DNA from: Cepaea nemoralis
Lineage: Eukaryota > Mollusca > Gastropoda > Stylommatophora > Helicidae
NCBI GenBank assembly: GCA_014155875.1
Contig: JACEFZ010001371.1
Coordinates: 387,001-451,000 of the forward strand
Length of the DNA stretch: 64,000 nucleotides
Reading direction: 5' to 3'
Positions 57,643 through 64,000 of this stretch are shown piece after piece. The translations under genes were made by a program, and so were the position numbers. How positions within the stretch are numbered: position 1 is the stretch's first letter; the number at the start of each line of letters is the position of its first letter. Below the pieces are notes generated by a model. That model was not told the origin of the DNA. It did not search any database and worked only from the letters and a program-made list of their open reading frames with translations.

Positions 57643-58307
57643 ACACTGATACCAGGAACATTCATATAAATTTATAGAAATACCTGGAACATTCAGATTG
57701 TGGTGTTAATATGGGGAATCTTTACAACCAGTGACACTAGATCAATTAAGATTTCCCAAGTAACAGTGACAATAGTGTTAGAATTCTCTGAGTAACAAAC
57801 AGTTAATAACAGAGGAAATTCATAGTGTGAATTAGATTGAAGACTCTCATTAGACAGTGTTTGTCATGGATGTCCAAACATCTGGATGCCTCGAGAGATA
57901 GCGGAAAAACTCTTCACGTGACCGGAGAAGCATCACCTCGGTGAGGTTGTTTGTCTGGAATACATGGTGCTAGTGTGTTCTCAGCACAGTGATGAGAATG
58001 ACTATACTCCTGAACACTGATCTGAGTCTATATACACCTTAGAATATACGTCACACATTCTACACATTATACATACACACACACTTCTACATATACTCTT
58101 TGCTTTAATAAATTTCTTGTTTGTATTTGTTGAAGCTAGAGTTGTCAAGTATGTTATGTTGGGGAAGAATGAGAGGGGGCATGATCCAGGAGTGAGTAAG
58201 AGTGAGAAGAAGGTGTCTTCAGATTGAGGGAGTGTTGTGGACGGAGTCTGCTGGATATCTCCAGGATAGTGATATTGAATTAAAATAAATGTGGGTGTTG
58301 ATTCCCC
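57641..58307. other. Unassigned Polinton interior
   Basis: AT-rich, no frame of note. Lies between the protease end and the AT array. Confidence 0.35.
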
Positions 58308-58667
58308 TCACTCCAGGGACGACACTAAAGTAGTAAAGAAGAACAAATAACTACTACGACATTCTTTACTTACGACAGTATTATACATGAGCGGTGTGTC
58401 TGAATGATGGTCAATAAAATTGTACAGGTCACTGTGTAAGGGCGGTAGACCAAATGAATCAAAGTACTCGCATGTGCCTGACCCGTCGTAGTACATGGCG
58501 ACCCAGTTGGAACCTGGTTTATAGCTAGGGTCAGTGTTTAAAATAAAAGCCGCTGGTCTGTTTCTATCTAGAAGTCGGGGTAGCTGATCTCGAGCGCACA
58601 CTCTGACTCGTAGTCGACGAGCATATGAATCAGCTAGTAGTATTCTGGTAATCTGGTGTGTGTTCAT
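58308..58667 (-). CDS. Adenain-like cysteine protease (PRO), catalytic His replaced
   Basis: An open frame of 119 residues. The pattern FILNTDPSYKPGSNWVAMYY and EYFDSFGLPP matches the adenovirus-type maturation protease fold kept in Polintons, which cuts virion precursor proteins. The family's catalytic His normally directly precedes the Trp of this motif. Here the codon is AAC (Asn) at 58,506-58,508. The Cys region reads SKECRSSYLFF: a Cys is kept, but the neighbouring CGQ-type residues are not. The ATG overlaps the capsid-gene stop as TAATG. The frame is open, but the enzyme should be inactive. Confidence 0.8.
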   Translation of the reverse strand: MNTHQITRILLADSYARRLRVRVCARDQLPRLLDRNRPAAFILNTDPSYKPGSNWVAMYYDGSGTCEYFDSFGLPPLHSDLYNFIDHHSDTPLMYNTVVSKECRSSYLFFFTTLVSSLE

Positions 58668-59965
58668 TATGAGGCGTAATCTGTTAGCACTTGTCTGATC
58701 TTGGAAACTTCAATTATCCCGTCGTGCTCGGCGTAGACGATGACTTGTGATGGCTCTGGGGTGGGTGTGTTGAACTTAAATTCCAGTGTTGAAGGCCCCG
58801 TCCTCGGCATCTCAAACTGGTCTCCGTCCAGTAAACTGGGACTCAGATCAAAGGCATGCAGCGTATAGCCATACTTGAATTGATTATAGTCAATTGAGTT
58901 GCCGGCGTCCTTGCCCACTAGACCCATGGCTAGTTTAGTACCAAAATACGCTCGTACGTATTGGTTGCGTTCAAAGTCCATGGTCAGTGGCTTGCTGGTG
59001 GCAGCTCGACCGTCGACGATTACGTTCAGGTACGTCAAACCAAATGTTTGAAAATTATACGCGTTATAGCTGTAGGAACCGTTAAAAGCTGCTTATGTAA
59101 CAAGTCCAATCACGACGCGAGTGAGTGTTTGACTCATAAACAAATTGTCTTGAGTGTGTGATAACATACCCTGAGAGATAGCTAATGTTTTTAGCACCAC
59201 ACGCTTGAATGGGAATTTCGCGTTGGCTCTCATCAAGGCTTTCTCATGGGCAAGCGCGATCGCCGGATTCAATCTGGCTTTACGAACCACCAACGTGGCA
59301 TGGGTTATAATAGATGAATAACCAAGCGCCCCATCAGGGGCCAAGAGATTAAAGGTGGCCTTGGAAGGAGTCAGCTTAATTTTCACATCCACACCGTTTA
59401 TCATGTAGCGATCTTGCACAAAGATGTCGGCGTTTAGTCATATCTATTTCTAGACTCTCACTGGCTAGTTGACGTCGTGTTCTTAGCCCCTTGTTGTTTT
59501 CGCCTTGCGTGTCATCGTGGAATTTAGCCGTGTCATAGTAATAGAGGGCGGCTGTGAGACGACTCTTTTTGGCTTCTTCCCCATGGTTCAACGTCGCTTC
59601 CAAGTAGGCTCTATACGGATAGGTATTATAGGGGTGATTAGCGTGTCGTTGAGTTAGACGTCCACTTGAGAAAATAAACTGTGCAGGTAATAGTTGACAG
59701 GAGCGACATCGGCCGTGGGTGGTAGTTTGTCACCGTTGGGTAGTGTGACTTTAGCTCTGACGTGTAAGAAAGTGTTAAACATATCCAAATACTCTTCACT
59801 GGCACCAGAGATGGCGAATTCTATAGGTGCACCGGGGGCTAGCGAGGCTAAAGGATGTATCTCCAGTAACTGTCCCTCTTCCACGGCGGTCTGCGTGGGT
59901 GGTACGCTAAATAGATCCAGACCAGAATGAAGACACTCGCACGAATGAGGGTGAATCAGAGCCAT
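58667..59965 (-). pseudogene. F54H12.2-like putative major capsid protein, broken
   Basis: The span of 433 codons from ATG 59,965 to TAA 58,667 equals the usual length of this family. The N-terminus (MALIHPHSCECLHSGLDLFS, VPPTQTAVEEGQ) and ANAKFPFKRVVLKTLAIS, FGTKLAMGLV and YGYTLHAFDLSPSL are characteristic of the Polinton-associated family named after C. elegans F54H12.2, taken as the double-jelly-roll capsid protein. TAA at 59,654 and TAA at 59,096 interrupt it. A frameshift near 59,625 is offset by another near 59,440. The start overlaps the pVI-like stop, and the stop overlaps the protease start, both as TAATG. Confidence 0.85.
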
Positions 59966-60414
59966 TATGCAACGATATCCGAGTGGTGTTGCTTCTTCTT
60001 ATGAGCTCGGCGATGTGCGGGGGCTAGTTTTATACGTTTACTGGGCTCCCCAGGTGGCGCTGCGCGTCCCTTTCTTCTGATACCGCTACCTGATTGGCTA
60101 ACGTGGTTGACAGCTCCTTGCAGTAGACGCTGACCGGCTTGCTTGGCATGCTCTTTAAAGGAATCCTCAACATTCCTACCAGCCAAAGCATCTTGGGCCA
60201 CTCGCAGACCCGTCCCGAGACCTTCTCTGAGTAGGACCTTACCACCGGTCTTTAACCAAGGTAGAATCGTGCGACCGAGCCCACTGAAGAAACTGCCGAT
60301 ACCACGACCTCTCTGACTCCGACCACCCCCAAAGACCGGCATGCCATGTTCAGCTTGGTTACAGTAAAAGTCCTCATAGAGTCTGGGATTTCGACGTAAC
60401 GCCACGTATTTCAT
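59965..60414 (-). CDS. pVI/pX-like minor virion protein
   Basis: Intact, 149 residues. A Gly-rich segment (FGGGRSQRGRGIGSFFSGLG) is followed by a likely amphipathic stretch (RTILPWLKTGGKVLLREGLG) and a basic C-terminus (KRIKLAPAHRRAHKKKQ, a plausible nuclear-localisation signal). This layout matches small virion proteins of adintoviruses/Polintons compared with adenovirus pVI and pX. Start and stop both overlap neighbours as TAATG. This is one of two block genes with neither break nor obvious defect. Confidence 0.8.
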   Translation of the reverse strand: MKYVALRRNPRLYEDFYCNQAEHGMPVFGGGRSQRGRGIGSFFSGLGRTILPWLKTGGKVLLREGLGTGLRVAQDALAGRNVEDSFKEHAKQAGQRLLQGAVNHVSQSGSGIRRKGRAAPPGEPSKRIKLAPAHRRAHKKKQHHSDIVA

Positions 60415-61175
60415 TATTCTAGGTCTGATCTCCTCCGAATTCGAAAATGTAACGTCAGCACTGAAGTCCCGGAAGTGAATGAGACGTTTGTGCCCGTATC
60501 GGTGGTTAAAAGGATTTCCACCGTGTCGAAGGAGTACCGACTCAGCGGTACGTAATGAGGTTTGTCGTAGGCGCGATACACCGAAGCCGACAGCTGACTC
60601 ATGATAGGAACCGTCCTCAGTAATGGAACCATGACGTCTCCTACTGGTCTTGCCGCTATGTGATCACAGTAGACTTAGATATTTTGCAGGTCGTTATTCA
60701 GGTCTATCGCCACTTGGCCTTCCATTAATAGGTTGGTGTGGGATATCTTCAAGGAGTGAAGTTCTAATATCTCTTTCAGCCTTTCGCTAAACATAGCCAC
60801 GGCCCCCGCTTCGAATATTTTCACGATGACTTTCTTTGAGGTATTGTCGAAATAGAACCCGACTCACGTCTGATCATCGACCTCCGACTCTTTCATTATT
60901 CGATTCAGCTCCGCTATAAACGCGTCTGGTAAGCTGTATAGGCCTGGGGGACACAGTTTTCTGGAATTCCCTCTGCATGGTGAGTTGTATCTTATCCACA
61001 CTTCATGCTCTAGCACATTGCAGTAGTAGTTGGGAAATTGAATTTCGGCCAGACCCACTTCGTAATGCCGATTCACCTCAATAGTCTGAGGTAACTTGAC
61101 GAAATAGTAACCTGGAATGTTCTTGGGAAACATGTTGGGCGAAACATTGCTCGGTAATATCACGTAGAAACTCAT
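60414..61175 (-). pseudogene. Polinton minor-capsid (PY-like) protein, two nonsense codons
   Basis: Starts MSFYVILPSNVSPNMFPKN and has YYFVKLPQTIEVNRHYEVGL and AEIQFPNYYCNV, typical of the Polinton protein usually found beside the F54H12.2-like gene. The C-terminus reads PLSRYSFDTVEILLTTDTG. The 254-codon frame is unbroken in phase, but TGA at 60,864-60,866 and TAA at 60,675-60,677 interrupt it. The ATG overlaps the upstream stop as ATGA. The role as penton-type minor capsid is inferred from the family. Confidence 0.82.
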
Positions 61176-61426
61176 ATTTTCGGGTTTGGTAGCATGTAAC
61201 CCAAACAGCTGCTTAGCAGAGCGATCCACAACTTGCCCTCGGCTGCGTCGACGCTGTCTCAAGACAGATTGAATAGTGATACACCAATGACGGTGTATAT
61301 AACGATCAGTTGACAGAAGAAGACAATTTCTAGTCGCGGCACTCGCCGACCAAACATGCACCAGACCGAGTTTCTTTCTCCTTCTGTCATATTTTGTGAG
61401 TTAGTTTCCCCGTTGGTTTCTTCCAT
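61172..61426 (-). pseudogene. Small two-helix membrane protein, one nonsense codon
   Basis: ATG at 61,426 (overlapping the integrase stop as TAATG) to TGA at 61,172: 84 codons plus stop. MEETNGETNSQNMTEGERNS precedes a first hydrophobic helix, EIVFFCQLIVIYTVIGVSLF. TGA at 61,259-61,261 is followed by a second, LWIALLSSCLGYMLPNP. I recall similar short proteins in this position in other elements, but no function is known. Confidence 0.7.
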
Positions 61427-62455
61427 TAGTATCTGGTTAGGTCTGAGACCCAACTGTTGAATGACTTGGGATATCCGAACCACTTGACTAAGTACTCTTT
61501 TCCACCTCGCCTGGGTCGTTCTTGTAAGACTGATTCAACGCGATACACTTGCTTGTCTCCGACGAGTTGTATTTCTTCTCGGTAGAATGACCCTTGAAGT
61601 TCTTCCCCCGAATCGTATTCTAGCACATACGTCACCGGACTGGTCTGGTTTATATGACTGACGGTAAACAGTTCTTCTGTCCACGAGGGCGTATACCCCT
61701 TTTTAAAAGGCTATTTGGAGTGAGCCAGTCGGACTCGATCGCCGGGTGTAAAATACACTTGTCTGTCGATAGTCTTCTGATACAGGTTATTCCACACCTC
61801 GTTTTGATTCGTATAGTTGACTTGTGCGGGCACCATGCGAATACTTCTGTGATACGACCCGTTGTAGTTGCGGATCAGTTTATCTATCATGTCGACGTAG
61901 CGAAGTTTATTGGTCTTGGTGAAATAGCGCCACATTTTCTTTCAGGGTTCGATTGAATCTTTCCACTATCGCGGCTTTCACATCATCATTCTCAGTGGTA
62001 TAGAAATGCACACCTCGATCTTTCAGAAATTTTTAAAAACGCCGGTTGACAAATTCCGATCCTTTATCAGTCTGAAAATTTATCGGTTGTCTATCATCAA
62101 AAATTTTACTCACGGCGTCCACTAGCTCTTTCCCCGTTTTATTCTTGATCGGGATGTCCCAAGCATATTTACTAAACACATCGAGACACGTCACTAGGTA
62201 CGACATCCCATCATTGTATCTTTGTAATTTTCTCATATCTATCAAATCGGCTTGAAACTGTTGATTTATACCACCGGTTATGGTTTGAGGTCTCTGGGAA
62301 CGACGACGGATCGGTTTATGTAAAGTATACGTATCCTGATGTCGTAGCCAAGTCTCTACCTTCTTCAGTTTAGTATTCCGTTGTAAAGCGGCGGCTCCGC
62401 CGTAGGCTCCGGGTTTCTGTGGGTCGTAGTAATACTTTCTTAATTGCGAGGCCAT
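61426..62455 (-). pseudogene. Polinton integrase with C-terminal chromodomain, broken
   Basis: I place the start at ATG 62,455 (MASQLRKYYYD), 2 nt after the upstream stop. The retrovirus-like core has FQADLIDMR (first Asp, about 62,250), QTDKGSEFVNR (second Asp, about 62,065) and VERFNRTLK (Glu, about 61,970). The chromodomain is YRVESVLQERPRRGG, KEYLVKWFGYPKSFNSW at 61,550-61,440; such domains can guide integration to chromatin. TAA at about 62,033, a frameshift near 61,940 and TAG near 61,711 break it. The 1,030-bp length is not a multiple of three. It would join element ends to host DNA. Confidence 0.92.
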
Positions 62456-62457
62456 TT

Positions 62458-62880
62458 TTACCACTTGGGTGTAGGTATCCTACTCTTCGTTTTGCTTCGC
62501 CTGAGCTTGTAAGGTGGGGTTGTCTCGACTATTTGTTCGACTACTTGACTTTTAACTGGTTGAATAAGTGGTGGTTGACTTTTAGCCAGCGTCGGTTGAA
62601 GTGGTGTCTCGGCTACTGAAGCCGGTATAGCACTGACTTCGGGTTTTTGTTCCTTGATATCCACTGTCCCTAATGGCTTATGTTTGTACTGCTCAAGTCG
62701 ATTCAGATACCGCTGCAAAGTCTGTTGATACACGCGGGCTTTTTCCCGAGGTGGTAGATCTTCGTTCCCCAGGACATGTTGCATTTGCTGATCCAAGTGG
62801 CGCAAGTTATCTGTTAATGTGTCGGGTAGTACGTATGGTCTTTCCAGCATCCGGGGATAGATCAAGATCATTTTCTTCAT
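62458..62880 (-). CDS. Uncharacterised conserved Polinton protein
   Basis: Intact, 140 residues. It starts MKKMILIYPRMLERPYVLPD, has a helical charged region (NLRHLDQQMQHVLGNEDLPP, REKARVYQQTLQRYLNRLEQ) and ends PTPKW. Polintons with F54H12.2-like genes carry a protein with this MxLIDPRxL-type start next to the integrase; function unknown. The ATG overlaps the upstream stop as TAATG. Confidence 0.75.
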   Translation of the reverse strand: MKKMILIYPRMLERPYVLPDTLTDNLRHLDQQMQHVLGNEDLPPREKARVYQQTLQRYLNRLEQYKHKPLGTVDIKEQKPEVSAIPASVAETPLQPTLAKSQPPLIQPVKSQVVEQIVETTPPYKLRRSKTKSRIPTPKW

Positions 62881-63073
62881 TATAAGCCCACTATGCCTTT
62901 CAAGACGTTTAGAATAGGACCTATGAAACCACCTTGCTGCAGAATTTGTTTCCTCTTCTTGATAGATAGCTTCTTACGAGTGAGCGTTCTCAGACTGTTC
63001 TTGTGTCGCCGCAATCGTCTCTTCTGAGCCGGTGTCAGTGGAACATTACCTTTTAACACATTGTGACAGCACT

Positions 63074-63925
63074 AAATATTCAGAAATATTGAAAATATGG
63101 AAGGAATCAACATTGGGGGACGATGCATCAATAACATTAGATATGCAGATGATACAGTATTAATTGCAGACAATGAACAGGACCTGCAAAATTTAGTAGA
63201 TGCGGTTGTTACACACAGTGAACAACAAGGGTTAGAATTAAATTGTAAAAAGACACAGATTATGGTCGTCACTAGGAAGAACGAAATACCACAGTGTAAT
63301 ATACAAGTAAATGGGAATATTCTTCAACAAGTGAATAGGTACAATTATCTCGGAACAGTAATAACATCTGATGGGAGATGCCTTGAAGAGATTAGAACAA
63401 GAATCGCCATGGCAAAAGTAGCCTTTAGCAAGATGAAAAACATACTGACCAATAAAAAGATGTCAATTGAAACGAGAAAAAGAGTGTTGAGATGCTACAT
63501 AGAACCTGTACTTTTATATGGATGTGAAGCTTGGACAATGAGCAGCCAGGCTGAAAAACATCTGATGGCTGTAGAAATGTGGTTTCTGAGGAAAATGCAA
63601 AGAATACCATGGACAGCCAGAAAGACCAATGAACAAGTCCTTCAAGAAACAAATGAAAATCGTAAACTGATCAGAGACATTAGACGTAGACAGTCACAAT
63701 TTTTTGGGCATGTTATGAGAAGAAATGATTTGGAGAACTTGGTGACAACTGGTAAGATCGAGGGGAACAGACCAAGGGGAAGACCTAGAAACAAGTATCT
63801 GGATGGCTTGGCCTTGTGGCATGGTCGAGACAGAAACACGGAACTGATCCACGACTCTGTTGATCGAGTGAGATGGCAGAACATGACCGCCCACGCTTAC
63901 CGGCATGGCACATAATGGATGGATG
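63074..63925 (+). mobile_element. LINE-E copy 3, 5'-truncated, most intact
   Basis: Exact 9-bp duplication GACAGCACT at 63,065-63,073 and 63,926-63,934, with a TGGATGGATGG tail. It contains one open 272-codon frame (next entry). Confidence 0.93.
63097..63915 (+). CDS. LINE-E reverse transcriptase, C-terminal part (open)
   Basis: NNIRYADDTVLIADNEQDLQ is motif C with YADD. LNCKKTQIMVVTRKNEIPQ, RYNYLGTVITSDG (thumb), PVLLYGCEAWTM, FGHVMRRNDLENLVTTGKIE, RPRGRPRNKYLDGL and RVRWQNMTAHAYRHGT follow. It lacks the endonuclease, fingers and motifs A and B because of 5' truncation, so it is not an active enzyme. It is the reference for the decayed LINE-E pieces elsewhere in the window. Confidence 0.9.
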   Translation: MEGINIGGRCINNIRYADDTVLIADNEQDLQNLVDAVVTHSEQQGLELNCKKTQIMVVTRKNEIPQCNIQVNGNILQQVNRYNYLGTVITSDGRCLEEIRTRIAMAKVAFSKMKNILTNKKMSIETRKRVLRCYIEPVLLYGCEAWTMSSQAEKHLMAVEMWFLRKMQRIPWTARKTNEQVLQETNENRKLIRDIRRRQSQFFGHVMRRNDLENLVTTGKIEGNRPRGRPRNKYLDGLALWHGRDRNTELIHDSVDRVRWQNMTAHAYRHGT

Positions 63926-64000
63926 GACAGCACTCGCAAATTGATTGGACGAGGTCTGGGAAAGCCGATTTAATTACGACTTTTGCGTCAGCCGGTTTCG

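Larger units (their letters stand above)
49458..64000. mobile_element. Maverick/Polinton (adintovirus-like) element, decayed, right end outside window
   Basis: The gene set is protein-primed DNA polymerase, integrase with chromodomain, adenain-like protease, a pVI/pX-like protein, a minor-capsid-like protein and an F54H12.2-like putative capsid protein. Together these define a Maverick/Polinton. polB runs rightward; the structural and integrase block runs leftward toward it. LINE insertions lie at 50,247, 50,806, 54,190 and 63,074. The left boundary is unknown, probably between about 46.4 and 49.3 kb. The packaging ATPase is not seen and would have to lie beyond 64,000. Confidence 0.9.
62880..64000 (-). 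pseudogene. Small basic Polinton protein, split by LINE-E, N-terminus outside window
   Basis: The C-terminal part (63,073-62,880) reads NVPLTPAQKRRLRRHKNSLR, RKKLSIKKRKQIL, QQGGFIGPILNVLKGIVGL and TAA, a very basic segment with a hydrophobic tail. The N-terminal part resumes at 63,926-64,000 (FPDLVQSICECC). Between them sits a LINE-E insertion. Leaving out the insert and one duplication makes the frame continuous. The shape recalls small basic core proteins of adenovirus-like elements; this is inference. Confidence 0.75.

Noticed and set aside
61175..61361. Upstream extension of the PY-like frame to 61,361
   Set aside because: The extension overlaps the membrane protein in another frame. The family start MSFYVILPSN at 61,175 and the ATGA overlap support the shorter start.
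62456..62464. Integrase start at 62,464
   Set aside because: That codon is GTG. The first ATG is at 62,455, two bases after the preceding stop.

Overview
The window is animal nuclear DNA. It has spliced coding exons with GT-AG borders, several tRNA-derived SINE families, LINEs with short-repeat tails, hAT and piggyBac MITEs, long microsatellites and one Maverick/Polinton-type virus-like element. A marine invertebrate, possibly a mollusc, fits best. That is inference from the repeat mix; the sequence does not name a species.

Left part (1-7.6 kb): intergenic repeats. These are LINE 3' ends, SINEs and microsatellites, including a LINE tail nested in a SINE.

Host gene (7,604-31,394, +): the one recognisable cellular gene. 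Five small exons with in-frame junctions encode a 150-residue fatty acid-binding protein (FABP) family member. The four introns total about 23 kb and are filled with transposons. They include a young LINE with a solo LTR inside it (intron 1), a hAT relic (intron 2), and two oppositely oriented piggyBac-type MITEs (intron 4).

Middle part (31.4-48 kb): more repeats. The best-resolved is a stack at 37.5-41.5 kb. A 32-bp minisatellite contains an old LINE (LINE-C), which itself received three later insertions: another LINE, a 458-bp element with a hammerhead ribozyme (retrozyme), and an RNase H-bearing LINE. Each insertion has target duplications and its removal rejoins the LINE-C frame.

Right part (about 48.7 kb to beyond 64,000): a decayed Maverick/Polinton. 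A protein-primed family B DNA polymerase runs rightward (49,458-53,958). A tightly packed leftward block (64,000-58,308) carries, in order: a small basic protein, an uncharacterised protein, integrase with chromodomain, a small membrane protein, a minor-capsid-like protein, a pVI/pX-like protein, an F54H12.2-like putative major capsid protein and an adenain-like protease. A packaging ATPase and the right terminus would lie outside the window. Five of the seven junctions in this block overlap as TAATG and a sixth as ATGA, which suggests one polycistronic transcript translated by termination-reinitiation. Nonsense codons, frameshifts and four LINE insertions show this copy is dead.
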